Under the pieces are notes generated by a model. That model had not been told where the DNA came from and did no database searches. It saw nothing but the letters and a program-made list of their open reading frames with translations. Of a DNA stretch of 61,933 nucleotides, positions 32,395 to 41,064 are shown piece after piece. The position numbers were made by a program, and so were the translations under genes. The stretch comes from Clostridia bacterium. Lineage in GTDB: Bacteria; Bacillota; Clostridia; Oscillospirales; Acutalibacteraceae. Positions within the stretch are counted from its first letter, which is position 1, and each line of letters begins with the position of its first letter. The stretch is from positions 1-61,933 of the forward strand of contig JAFTEL010000113.1 in the NCBI GenBank assembly GCA_017453685.1, written 5' to 3'.

Positions 32395-33411
32395 TCAAAT
32401 CCCGTCCCGCAAGAATTCGATCGGCTCGAATTCTTCGATGACTTCCGACGGGTCGCCGCTCAGGTAATAACTGAGCATCACGCCGGGGTAGCAGCGGGCG
32501 TAGCTCACGCCGTTGTTGGCATAGACCAGGCGGCAGCCGGTGATGACCATCTGCTGCCCGTCCGGCACCGTCGGACCGCCTTCCCCGTCCAGAGAAGATT
32601 CATACATCGCTGTTTCATAGGCGAGCAGCTGCTCGACGGTGAACATGGCTTCTTCGCCTGTCTTTTTCAGCGGCGCGTTGGTCAGACCGCAGTAAAGGTT
32701 GATGACTTCGCCGTCGGGACGCAGCAGGATATAGAAGCTGTCGCCGCTGTATTGCTCGGTGACGACCGTGTTCTCGTCGGCCTGAAACTGCGGCTTTTCC
32801 CGCGGCACAAAAACGAAGCTGTAAGTGTCAAAGGAATACTCGTCGAAGCTGGTGCCGGCGCGGATGTTCGTCGTCACGCTCCAGTTCTCCTTGTTCACCT
32901 CGGACAGCATCAGCTCGCCGGCGACTTCTTCAAATTCCGCGGCGATCGCCTTGGCTTTTGCGGTCAGTTCGGCTTTTTTGCTTTCCAGCCGCACGCCATC
33001 ATTGGTTTGCATAAATATACGGTTATTCGGTATCGAGAAGGTGGCGGAATAGACAAATGAGCCCGACGCCGTATTCTGCTGAAAGACGATGTCGCTGCCG
33101 TTTTCGTCCTGCCCGCGGGAATCGAAAAACGTGCCGGAGCAGGTGTCCTGCGGCTCAAGTTTGTCAATATGAAAGTATTTTTCGACGTGAGCGGCCAGCT
33201 TTTCCGCGGCTTCGGTCGGCTCGTATTCAAACGTGTTCACGCTTTTCGGCGACGGGAGCTGAAAGCTGTCGGCGATGACGATCGGCTCTTTGCGGGTGTC
33301 GACCGTGGTCGGCTCGCTCTTCTCGGCGGGCTTCGCGCCGCAGCCGCCCAGCGCCGCGCCCACGCCGATCACCGCGGCGAGCAGGACGGTGATGATCCGC
33401 TTGTGCTTCAT
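32395..33411 (-). CDS. Lipoprotein of unknown function
   Basis: The 338-residue protein has a clear lipoprotein signal peptide: MKHKR, hydrophobic core and lipobox LGGC at about residues 21-24, so it is anchored outside the membrane. The mature part is acidic and beta-rich, with no recognised domain; two Cys (in DTCSGTF and VITGCRLVY) and others could pair. It overlaps the argH stop by four bases (ATGA), indicating translational coupling with arginine biosynthesis, which is unusual for a surface lipoprotein. A terminator follows about 70 bases later. Confidence 0.72.
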   Translation of the reverse strand: MKHKRIITVLLAAVIGVGAALGGCGAKPAEKSEPTTVDTRKEPIVIADSFQLPSPKSVNTFEYEPTEAAEKLAAHVEKYFHIDKLEPQDTCSGTFFDSRGQDENGSDIVFQQNTASGSFVYSATFSIPNNRIFMQTNDGVRLESKKAELTAKAKAIAAEFEEVAGELMLSEVNKENWSVTTNIRAGTSFDEYSFDTYSFVFVPREKPQFQADENTVVTEQYSGDSFYILLRPDGEVINLYCGLTNAPLKKTGEEAMFTVEQLLAYETAMYESSLDGEGGPTVPDGQQMVITGCRLVYANNGVSYARCYPGVMLSYYLSGDPSEVIEEFEPIEFLRDGI

Positions 33412-34724
33412 GACTTTTTCACCGCGCGCTTTTCCACGCAGGTCTCCAGCCGGATGGCGTCGTACACGTCGCTGTCAAACAGCTCGCAGACCGCCTTGTA
33501 CTGTTCCAGCGGCAGCGTTTCCAGCGTGCATTTTTCGCGGATGCACGTTGCCACCAGCTCGCCCGTGGCCTTGTAAGCGTCGCGGAACGGCAGTCCCTTG
33601 CCGACGAGATAGTCGGCGCAGTCGGTGGCGTTGATGAAGCCTTCGGCGGCGGCTTTGCGCATGTTTTCGGGGATCACACGCATGGTCTCGATCATCGGGT
33701 CCATCGCCGTCATGCACATTTTCACCGTGTCGATCGCGTCGAATACCGCTTCTTTATCTTCCTGCATATCCTTATTATAGGCGAGCGGCAGCCCTTTCAT
33801 CATGGTCAGCAGCGTCATCAGGTCGCCGAACACGCGCCCCGATTTGCCGCGGATGAGTTCCGCCAGGTCGGGATTCTTTTTCTGCGGCATGATGCTTGAA
33901 CCGGTGGAAAACGCGTCGTCAAGCTCCACGAATTTGAATTCCCATGAGCACCACAGGATGATCTCCTCACACAGGCGGGAGAGATGCACCATCAAAATGG
34001 AGAGCGCGGCGGCGATCTCCATGCAGAAATCGCGGTCGGACACGCCGTCGAGCGTGTTTTCCACCACGCCGTCAAAGCCCAGCAGCTGCGCGGTCATTTG
34101 GCGGTTGATGGGGTAGGTGGTGCCCGCCAGCGCGCCGCTGCCTAAGGGCGAAACGTTCATGCGCGCCTTCGCGTCGCTCAGCCGCCCCATGTCGCGCTCC
34201 AGCATGCTCACGTAGGCGGAAAGCTGCAGGCAGAACGTGATCGGCTGCGCGCGCTGCAAATGCGTGTAGCCGGGCATGATGGCGTCCTCATATTCATGCG
34301 CCTTGTTGAAAATGGTGTCGGTCAGATGGCGCAGCAAGTCCATCACTTCGTCGCATTCCTTGCGCAGCGTCAGGCGGATATCGGTCGCCACCTGATCGTT
34401 GCGGCTGCGGCCGGTGTGCAGGCGTTTGCCGGCGTCGCCGATGCGCGCGGTGAGGGTCTGCTCCACAAAGGTGTGGATATCCTCGGCGTCGGGGTCGATG
34501 AGCAGCGTGCCGTTGAGGATATCTTCTTTAATGCCCTTCAGACCGTTGATGATCTTTTCGCAGTCCTCCACGCTGATGATGCCCTGCGCGCCGAGCATGG
34601 CGGCATGGGCGACCGAGCCGTCGATATCCTCGCGGAACATACGGCTGTCAAACTTGATGGATGAGTTGAAATCGTTGGTTCTCTTGTCGGCTTCCTTTGA
34701 GAAGCGACCCGCCCAAAGCTTCAT
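33408..34724 (-). CDS. argH: Argininosuccinate lyase
   Basis: The 438-residue enzyme splits argininosuccinate into arginine and fumarate. KLWAGRFSKEAD at the N-terminus, TGRSRNDQVATD, YTHLQRAQPITF and the signature GSSIMPQKKNPD (about residues 275-286) are all present. ATG 34724 is preferred over the ATG two codons upstream because GGAGG lies eight bases before it. argG precedes it, separated by a hairpin that can act as a partial terminator. Its stop overlaps the lipoprotein start. Confidence 0.95.
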   Translation of the reverse strand: MKLWAGRFSKEADKRTNDFNSSIKFDSRMFREDIDGSVAHAAMLGAQGIISVEDCEKIINGLKGIKEDILNGTLLIDPDAEDIHTFVEQTLTARIGDAGKRLHTGRSRNDQVATDIRLTLRKECDEVMDLLRHLTDTIFNKAHEYEDAIMPGYTHLQRAQPITFCLQLSAYVSMLERDMGRLSDAKARMNVSPLGSGALAGTTYPINRQMTAQLLGFDGVVENTLDGVSDRDFCMEIAAALSILMVHLSRLCEEIILWCSWEFKFVELDDAFSTGSSIMPQKKNPDLAELIRGKSGRVFGDLMTLLTMMKGLPLAYNKDMQEDKEAVFDAIDTVKMCMTAMDPMIETMRVIPENMRKAAAEGFINATDCADYLVGKGLPFRDAYKATGELVATCIREKCTLETLPLEQYKAVCELFDSDVYDAIRLETCVEKRAVKKS

Positions 34725-34740
34725 GGTCATGTCCTCCGTA

Positions 34741-34767
34741 AAAACACAGGCGGCATACAGCCGCCTG
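34741..34767 (-). terminator. Hairpin terminator/attenuator between argG and argH
   Basis: CAGGCGGC/GCCGCCTG with a 5-base loop, then TGTTTTTA on the minus strand. It sits 21 bases after argG and just before the argH ribosome-binding site, so it may tune argH relative to argG. Confidence 0.75.
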
Positions 34768-34787
34768 CATAATTATTCGTAAAATTG

Positions 34788-36014
34788 TTATTTGTTGCCG
34801 CGTTCGGCCTCCAGGATGGCGCGCACCTTGATCGGCAGACCGAACAGGTTGATAAAGCCGGCGGAATCCGCCTGATTGTAAACCTCATCCGCGTCGAAGG
34901 TCGCGAAATCTTCGCTGTAAAGCGAGTTCGGGGAGGTGACGCCCGCGTTGATCATGTTGCCCTTGTAGAGCTTGAGGGTCACTTCGCCGTTGACGGCTTC
35001 CTGCGTCTTGTCCACAAAAGCGCTGATCGCTTCACGCAGGGGCGTGTACCACTGGCCGAAGTAGACCAGTTCGGCAAAGCGAAGGGCGACCTGCTCTTTG
35101 TAATGCTGCGTGTCGCGGTCAAGCGTGATGGTCTCCAGCACCTGATGCGCTTTATAGAGGATGGCGCCGGCGGGATTTTCATAAACGCCGCGGGACTTCA
35201 TGCCGACCAGACGGTTCTCGACCAGATCAGCCAGACCGATGCCGTTCGCGCCGCCGATCTCGTTGAGCTTTTTGATCATCTCAACGCCGCCCATCTTCAC
35301 GCCGTCGAGCGCGACGGGGATGCCCTTTTCAAACGTGAGCTTGATATAAGTGTCCTTGTCGGGTGCGTCTTCGGGGGCGACGCCCATTTCCAGGAACCCG
35401 GGCTTGCGGTACTGCGGCTCGTTGGAGGGGTCTTCAAGATCAAGTCCTTCATGGGACAGGTGCCACAGGTTCTTGTCTTTGGAATAGTTGGTCTCGCGGT
35501 TGATCTTCAGTGGGATATTGTGCGCTTCGGCGTATTCGATCTCTTCCTCACGGCTCTTGATGCTCCAGATGCGCCAGGGCGCGATGATCTGCATGTCGGG
35601 CGCGAAGGCCTTGATGGCCAGCTCGAAGCGAACCTGATCGTTGCCCTTGCCGGTGCAGCCGTGGCAGATGGCGTCGGCGCCTTCGGCCTTGGCGATCTCC
35701 ACGATGCGCTTGGCGATGACCGGGCGGGCGAATGAAGTGCCGAGCAGATAGTCCTTTTCATACACGGCGCCGGCTTTCAGCGTGGGGAATATGTATTCAT
35801 TCACGAACTCGTCCTGCAAATCTTCGATATAGAGCTTGGACGCACCGGTCTTGATCGCTTTTTCTTCCAGCCCGTCGAGCTCGGTGCCCTGACCGACGTT
35901 GCCGGAAACCGCGATGACTTCGCAGTTATTATAGTTTTCCTTTAACCACGGGATGATGATGGAAGTGTCCAGACCGCCGGAGTAGGCGAGAACGACTTTT
36001 TTGATTTCTTTCAT
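34788..36014 (-). CDS. argG: Argininosuccinate synthase
   Basis: The 408-residue ATP-dependent enzyme joins citrulline and aspartate. [20 protein letters not shown] is the ATP-pyrophosphatase loop, followed by [17 protein letters not shown], the [10 protein letters not shown] segment and the family's [28 protein letters not shown] precedes the ATG. The leader carries a strong promoter, a tandem 21-bp repeat and an ARG-box-like operator, so arginine-dependent control is likely. Confidence 0.95.
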   Translation of the reverse strand: MKEIKKVVLAYSGGLDTSIIIPWLKENYNNCEVIAVSGNVGQGTELDGLEEKAIKTGASKLYIEDLQDEFVNEYIFPTLKAGAVYEKDYLLGTSFARPVIAKRIVEIAKAEGADAICHGCTGKGNDQVRFELAIKAFAPDMQIIAPWRIWSIKSREEEIEYAEAHNIPLKINRETNYSKDKNLWHLSHEGLDLEDPSNEPQYRKPGFLEMGVAPEDAPDKDTYIKLTFEKGIPVALDGVKMGGVEMIKKLNEIGGANGIGLADLVENRLVGMKSRGVYENPAGAILYKAHQVLETITLDRDTQHYKEQVALRFAELVYFGQWYTPLREAISAFVDKTQEAVNGEVTLKLYKGNMINAGVTSPNSLYSEDFATFDADEVYNQADSAGFINLFGLPIKVRAILEAERGNK

Positions 36015-36031
36015 GGCTGCTCCTCATTTCT

Positions 36032-36073
36032 TTTTTCAAATTCCGGTTATCATTTTTCAAATTCCGGTTATCA
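36032..36073. repeat. Two tandem 21-bp repeats in the argG leader
   Basis: Two perfect, adjacent 21-base copies (36032-36052 and 36053-36073), each holding CAAATTCCGGTTATCA. They occupy most of the 5' leader between the argG -10 and its ribosome-binding site. Confidence 0.9.
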
Positions 36074-36100
36074 TTATACAGGAATCTTGCAAGAAGTCAA
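36073..36100 (-). promoter_or_regulatory. Sigma-A promoter of argG
   Basis: On the minus strand: TTGACT (36095-36100), 16-base spacer, TATAAT (36073-36078). Confidence 0.82.
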
Positions 36101-36108
36101 GAGAATTC

Positions 36109-36122
36109 TGCATAATTATTCA
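36109..36122 (-). promoter_or_regulatory. Putative ARG box (ArgR operator)
   Basis: TGAATAATTATGCA on the minus strand matches the ArgR/AhrC half-site pattern TGAAT-WWWW-ATTCA with one change. It is centred just upstream of the argG -35. Confidence 0.6.
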
Positions 36123-36162
36123 AACAAATTCCGCAGGAATCTGCCTGCCTTTTTTGTGGATT

Positions 36163-36600
36163 TTACCGACCGGTCGAACCGAAGCCGCCCGCGCCGCGGT
36201 CGGTTTCATCCAGTTCGTCGACCTCGATGACAGGCGCGAGGCTCACGGGCATGACCACCATCTGAGCGATGCGCTCGTTCGGCTCAATGGTGTAGGTTTC
36301 TTCAAACTGGTTGATGACGCCCACGCGGATCTCGCCGCGGTAGTCGCTGTCCACCACGCCCACGCCGTTGAGCAGCCCGATGCCGTGCTTGATGGCAAGT
36401 CCGCTGCGGGCGAAGAGCATGGCGGCAAACCCGTCCTCCACCTTCACGGCGAGACCGGTCGGGATCAGGGCGTGTTCGCCTTTTTTCAGCGTGACCGGCT
36501 CGGTCAGGCAGGCTCTCAGGTCGAGCCCCGCGCTGCCGGCGGTCGCCCGCTGCGGAATGACCGCAGCGGGGTCGATTTTTTTGAATTGAATCTCACTCAT
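36163..36600 (-). CDS. dut: Deoxyuridine 5'-triphosphate nucleotidohydrolase
   Basis: The 145-residue trimeric dUTPase hydrolyses dUTP to dUMP. Its five motifs are visible: AGSAGLDLRA (1), ARSGLAIKHGI (2), GVVDSDYRGEI (3, catalytic Asp), ERIAQMVVMP (4) and the C-terminal RGAGGFGSTGR (5). The ATG overlaps the thrS stop by one base (TGATG), so it is translationally coupled to thrS. Confidence 0.95.
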   Translation of the reverse strand: MSEIQFKKIDPAAVIPQRATAGSAGLDLRACLTEPVTLKKGEHALIPTGLAVKVEDGFAAMLFARSGLAIKHGIGLLNGVGVVDSDYRGEIRVGVINQFEETYTIEPNERIAQMVVMPVSLAPVIEVDELDETDRGAGGFGSTGR

Positions 36601-38543
36601 CAGAAAATTTCCTTACTTGCGTTTTGTTCGAGGATCATCTTTTCAAATTCCTCGATCTTCATCGCGCCCAGATCGCCGAAGCCGCGTTTGCGCACGGAAA
36701 GCGTGCCGTCCTCGATTTCCTTGTCGCCCATGACGAGCATGTAGGGGATCTTTTCCATCTGCGCTTCGCGGATCTTGTAGCCCGTCTTTTCGCTGCGGTA
36801 ATCGGCGGTGACGCGCAGACCGAGCTTGCTCAGGCGGTCAACGACCTGCTGCGCCGCTTCGTGGTGACGGTCGGCAATCGGCAGCAGTCTTGCCTGCTCG
36901 GGAGCCAGCCACACGGGGAACGCGCCGGCGTATTTTTCGATCAGCAGGGCAAGCGTGCGTTCGTAGCAGCCCAGCGACGTGCGGTGAATGATATAGGGGT
37001 TCTTCTTGCTGCCGTCCGCGTCGGTGTATTCCATGCCGAAGTTTTCGGCGAGCATCTGGTCGATCTGGATGGTGATGAGGGTATCCTCTTTGCCGTGTAC
37101 GTTTTTGATCTGAATGTCAAGCTTCGGACCGTAGAACGCGGCTTCGCCCACGCCGATCTTGTAGGGGATTTCAAGGTGGTCAAGAATTTTCTTCATGATG
37201 CCCTGCGCTTCATCCCACTGTTCGGGCGTGCCGATGTATTTTTCGCGGTCATCGGGATCCCACTGCGAGAAGCGGTAGGAAACGTCCTCATACAGCCCGA
37301 CCGTTTTGAGCATGAAGATGGCGAGCTCGAGACAGTTTTTGAACTCGTCCTCCAGCTGATCCGGGCGGCACATCAGGTGACCTTCGGAAATGGTGAACTG
37401 GCGCACGCGGATGAGCCCGTGCATTTCGCCGCTGGCTTCGTTGCGGAACAGCGTGGATGTTTCGTTGTAGCGCAGGGGCAGATCGCGGTAGGAACGCGCG
37501 CGGTTAAGATAGGCCTGATACTGGAACGGGCAGGTCATCGGGCGCAGGGCGAACACTTCGTCGTCCTTTTCCGGGTCGCCGAGCACGAACATGTTTTCTC
37601 TGTAATGGCCCCAGTGACCGCTGAGCTTATACAGATCGCTCTTGGCCATATAGGGCGTTTTGGTGAGCTGCCAGCCGCGCTTTTGCTCTTCGTCTTCCAC
37701 AAAGCGCTGCAGCAGCTGAATGATGCGCGCGCCCTTGGGCAGCAGGATCGGCAGACCCTGACCGATGATCTCGGCGGTGGTGAACAGCTCCAGCTCGCGG
37801 CCGAGCTTGTTATGGTCGCGCTTTTTGGCTTCTTCGACCTGCGTCAGATAGGCTTCCAGATCGACCTGTTTGGGGAATGCGGTGCCGTAGATGCGCTGCA
37901 GCATCTTGTTCTTGGAGTCGCCGCGCCAGTAAGCGCCGGTGGCGGAGGTGAGCTTGAAGGCCTTGACACGCGAGGTGTCGGGCAGGTGAGGACCGGCGCA
38001 CAGCTCGTCAAATTCGCCCTGCTTATAGAACGTGATGTTCTCGCCCTTGTCGGCGTGCTCCTGAATCAGCTCCACCTTGTAGATTTCGCCTTTATCCGCC
38101 ATATACTGAATGGCGTCGGCGGGCGCAAGCTCGTGGCGCTCCAGCGGCAGACCCTCCTTGACGATCTTTTTCATTTCCGCTTCGATCTTTTCCAGAATCT
38201 CGGGCGTGAAGGAAAAATCCACGTCAAAGTCGTAGTAAAAACCGTTGTCAATGGCGGGACCGATGGCGAGCTTCGCCTGCGGGTACAGGCGCTTGACCGC
38301 CTGGGCGAGAATGTGCGAGGCAGTGTGGCGGAACGCCTTTTTGCCTTCGTCGTCGTCAAAGGTCAGGATTTCGACGCTGGCGTCTTCGGTCAAGACGGTG
38401 CGCAGGTCGCAGACCTTGCCGTTGACCGCGGCGGCGCAGGCGGCCTTGTAAAGCCCCATGCCCAGACTCTTGGCGATCTCGGCAACGGACACGCCGCTTT
38501 CAAACTCCTTCACAACATCGTTTTTGAGTGTTACTCGGATCAT
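36600..38543 (-). CDS. thrS: Threonyl-tRNA synthetase
   Basis: The 647-residue class II synthetase has an N-terminal TGS domain (RVTLKNDVVKEFESG), the editing domain with HTASHILAQAVKRLYP and the CAGPHLPDT zinc region, the catalytic core with motif 2 (YNETSTLFRNEASGEMHGLIRVRQF, residues about 345-370) and motif 3 (HRTSLGCYERTLALLIE), and an anticodon-binding domain. The start at 38543 has GAAAGGA eight bases upstream. Expression is controlled by a T-box leader. dut is coupled downstream. Confidence 0.96.
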   Translation of the reverse strand: MIRVTLKNDVVKEFESGVSVAEIAKSLGMGLYKAACAAAVNGKVCDLRTVLTEDASVEILTFDDDEGKKAFRHTASHILAQAVKRLYPQAKLAIGPAIDNGFYYDFDVDFSFTPEILEKIEAEMKKIVKEGLPLERHELAPADAIQYMADKGEIYKVELIQEHADKGENITFYKQGEFDELCAGPHLPDTSRVKAFKLTSATGAYWRGDSKNKMLQRIYGTAFPKQVDLEAYLTQVEEAKKRDHNKLGRELELFTTAEIIGQGLPILLPKGARIIQLLQRFVEDEEQKRGWQLTKTPYMAKSDLYKLSGHWGHYRENMFVLGDPEKDDEVFALRPMTCPFQYQAYLNRARSYRDLPLRYNETSTLFRNEASGEMHGLIRVRQFTISEGHLMCRPDQLEDEFKNCLELAIFMLKTVGLYEDVSYRFSQWDPDDREKYIGTPEQWDEAQGIMKKILDHLEIPYKIGVGEAAFYGPKLDIQIKNVHGKEDTLITIQIDQMLAENFGMEYTDADGSKKNPYIIHRTSLGCYERTLALLIEKYAGAFPVWLAPEQARLLPIADRHHEAAQQVVDRLSKLGLRVTADYRSEKTGYKIREAQMEKIPYMLVMGDKEIEDGTLSVRKRGFGDLGAMKIEEFEKMILEQNASKEIF

Positions 38544-38564
38544 ATCTGTCATCCTTTCCGAAAA

Positions 38565-38848
38565 AATGCAAATAAAAAACAGCCCCACCCCAGACTATGG
38601 GGTGAAGCTTGTAAAAACAAGCTCCACGGTTCCACCCGTATTGCATAGAATCTCTATGCCGCTTTTGTGTGCCGTAACGCTGCACATGCGGTGCGCCTTA
38701 TCCGACCATCGGCTTCGGCGACGCTCATCAGGGGTCGTTGTTTCGTTCACAGCTCCGCCGTTTCAGCCCGTGCGGCGGATTCTCTGGCAGTGAAAGCGGG
38801 AAACAAGCAGTCTGACTCAACGCTTTTTTCAGTATTGCCCTAACTTTA
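38565..38848 (-). promoter_or_regulatory. T-box riboswitch leader of thrS
   Basis: The 284-base leader senses uncharged tRNA-Thr. The T-box sequence GGGTGGAACCGTG is at 38625-38637. Upstream are a long stem I with AGAGA and GGGCTGAAA apical elements and a lower TTGTTTC/GAAACAA helix. Downstream, GAGCTTG/CAAGCTTC and the terminator CACCCC/GGGGTG (38586-38604) precede TTTTTT. A candidate Thr specifier codon ACC lies at 38733-38735, but this assignment is tentative. Together with the recJ promoter this fills the 478-base gap between thrS and recJ. Confidence 0.92.
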
Positions 38849-38854
38849 CAAATT

Positions 38855-38883
38855 ACTATAACAAAACTGCCGCGCCGTGTCAA
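38855..38883 (-). promoter_or_regulatory. Sigma-A promoter of thrS leader
   Basis: On the minus strand: TTGACA (38878-38883), 17-base spacer, TATAGT (38855-38860). Confidence 0.9.
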
Positions 38884-38947
38884 GGGGTTGCCCTTGTGAA
38901 TTTTTGCAATTTTTTTCGGTTTTCCCTTGCGGAGAGCGGGAAAAAAG

Positions 38948-38976
38948 TTGAAATATCTTCCTTTTGGTGTTATAAT
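38948..38976 (+). promoter_or_regulatory. Sigma-A promoter of recJ
   Basis: TTGAAA (38948-38953), 17-base spacer, TATAAT (38971-38976), divergent from the thrS promoter. Confidence 0.87.
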
Positions 38977-39021
38977 ACACTTTATTCTGATTATTCTTAT
39001 ATATTAGGAGGTGATGAAGCG

Positions 39022-41064
39022 ATGGGCAGAAAACTCTGGAATGTGAAAAAGGTCGACAAAACGCTCGCCGTCGGTCTGGCGGAGCGCAACCGACTGTATC
39101 CGGTCGCGGCGCTGATCGCTTCGTCCCGCGGCATCGACACCGACGAAAAGGTTCGCGCCTTTTTCTTCAACGAGGTCGAGCCGTCTTCTCCCTACGATCT
39201 GCCCGATATGGCAAAGGCGGTGCAGGCGATCCGAACGGCGCTTGATCGTTTTGACCGCATCGCCATCTGCGGCGACTACGACGCCGACGGCGTGACGGCG
39301 ACGGCGCTGCTCTATTCCTATCTGGAGCAGCAGGGCGCCGACGTGCTCTACCGCATCCCCGAACGCAGTGAAGGGTACGGGCTAAAAAAAGAGACCATTG
39401 ATTTTTGCGCGGAACAGAACGTGAAGCTGATCATCACGGTCGACTGCGGCGTCAGCTGCGTGGAGGAAGCGGAATACGCCCGCCAAAAGGGCATCGACAT
39501 GGTCGTGACCGACCATCACCGTGTGGGCGACGTTCTTCCCGATTGTCTGGCGGTGGTCGACCCCTACCGCGCGGATTGTGCGCTGCCGTTCAAAAGCTTA
39601 GCGGGCGTCGGCGTGGCGTTCAAGCTCGTCTGCGCGCTGGAAGAATGCGACTATGAGACCGTTGCCGAGCAGTATGCCGATATCCTCGCTTTGGGCACCG
39701 TCGGCGACGTGATGCCGCTGCTGGATGAAAACCGCCTGTTCGTGTTCCGCGGGCTGCACATGCTCAACCGATCCGACCGTCCGGGTCTGATCGCGCTGCG
39801 CAGCGCCGTCGGTTTTTCGGAAAAGCCGATCACTTCTTCGGCGCTGGCGTTCACGCTCATTCCCCGCATCAACGCCGCCGGCCGCATGGGCAGCCCGACC
39901 CGCGCGATCCGGCTGCTGCTGTGCGAAGAGGATGAACCGGCGCAGGAGTTGGCGGAAGAGATCGATCACGCCAACGTGCTGCGCCATCGGGCGGAAGCCG
40001 AGATTCTCGCTCAGATCAAACAGCAGTTGTTTGAACATCCCGAGCGCAAGCATCAGCGGGTGATCGTGCTGGACGGTGAAGGCTGGCCGAACGGTGTGAT
40101 CGGTATCGTCGCCTCCAAACTGGTCGACGCTTTCGGCAGACCCGCCATCGTCATTTCGCGTGACGGCGCAGCGGCGCGCGGTTCCGGCCGCAGCATCGAG
40201 GGCTTTTCGCTGTATGAGGCGCTCAAGGCGTGTGAGGATTGCCTGACGCAGTTCGGCGGTCATACGCTGGCGGCGGGCGTCGGGCTGGAAAGCAGCAGAA
40301 TTGAAGAATTCCGCGCGCGGATCAACGCATACGCCGCTTCCTGCGGCGCCATGCCCCGTCCCGTGCTGGATATCGACTGCCGATTGAATCCGGCGGCGAT
40401 CAACGGCGAATTGCTGACCGCTTTATCAACGCTGGAACCGTTCGGCGCGGGGAATCCTTCTCCCGTGTTCGGTCTGTTCGGCATGACGGTCGAAGCGGTG
40501 CAGTCCATCGGCGAGGGCAAGCATATCCGCTTGATGCTCTCCAAGGGCGGCGCGCGTGTCGGCGCGGTTCGCTTCGGCGTTTCGCCCGATCAGTTCCCGT
40601 TCGTTAAGGGCGACGTGATCGACTGCGCCGTTGCGGTCGAACCCAACACCTACATGGGCGAGGTCAGACCGAGCGTTCAGATCAAGGCGGTGCGCGCCCA
40701 CGGGATGCAGGATGAACAGGTGTTTGAGGGAATGGAACTGTTCGACGCCGTCAAGCGCGGCGAACGCCTCAGCGCCGATCAGATCGAAAAAGCGCTGCCG
40801 TCCAGAGAGTTTATGCTGGACGTTTACAAATATATCAAGGCGCAGGGTGGCTGGTCGTATGATATCGAAACGCTCTGCTTCCGTTTGGGCAGCCGGGGCG
40901 ACGCCTATGCCAAGGTGGCTGTTTCCGTTGAGGTGATGCTGGAACTGGGCACGCTCATTCGGGAGGAAAGCGGGCGCCTTGTCTTGCCCGAACAAACCAA
41001 AAGAGCGGATCTGAATACGTCCGCCCTGTTAGCACAAATTCGCAGCGGAGGTGAGACGGCGTGA
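39022..41064 (+). CDS. recJ: Single-stranded-DNA exonuclease RecJ
   Basis: The 680-residue 5'-3' exonuclease acts in recombination and mismatch repair. ICGDYDADGVTATALL (about residues 83-98), ITVDCGVSC and VVTDHHRVGD form the DHH metal centre; the DHHA1 domain has ARGSGRSIEGFSLYEAL and FGGHTLAAG, and the C-terminal OB-like domain follows. ATG 39022 with AGGAGG upstream is chosen; the open frame starting at 38896 crosses the promoter. Its stop overlaps the GTG of rel by four bases. It begins a long plus-strand series of housekeeping genes. Confidence 0.94.
   Translation: MGRKLWNVKKVDKTLAVGLAERNRLYPVAALIASSRGIDTDEKVRAFFFNEVEPSSPYDLPDMAKAVQAIRTALDRFDRIAICGDYDADGVTATALLYSYLEQQGADVLYRIPERSEGYGLKKETIDFCAEQNVKLIITVDCGVSCVEEAEYARQKGIDMVVTDHHRVGDVLPDCLAVVDPYRADCALPFKSLAGVGVAFKLVCALEECDYETVAEQYADILALGTVGDVMPLLDENRLFVFRGLHMLNRSDRPGLIALRSAVGFSEKPITSSALAFTLIPRINAAGRMGSPTRAIRLLLCEEDEPAQELAEEIDHANVLRHRAEAEILAQIKQQLFEHPERKHQRVIVLDGEGWPNGVIGIVASKLVDAFGRPAIVISRDGAAARGSGRSIEGFSLYEALKACEDCLTQFGGHTLAAGVGLESSRIEEFRARINAYAASCGAMPRPVLDIDCRLNPAAINGELLTALSTLEPFGAGNPSPVFGLFGMTVEAVQSIGEGKHIRLMLSKGGARVGAVRFGVSPDQFPFVKGDVIDCAVAVEPNTYMGEVRPSVQIKAVRAHGMQDEQVFEGMELFDAVKRGERLSADQIEKALPSREFMLDVYKYIKAQGGWSYDIETLCFRLGSRGDAYAKVAVSVEVMLELGTLIREESGRLVLPEQTKRADLNTSALLAQIRSGGETA

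Noticed and set aside
36624..38648. 674-codon open frame antisense to thrS
   Set aside because: Shadow of thrS running into the T-box leader; no homology signs.
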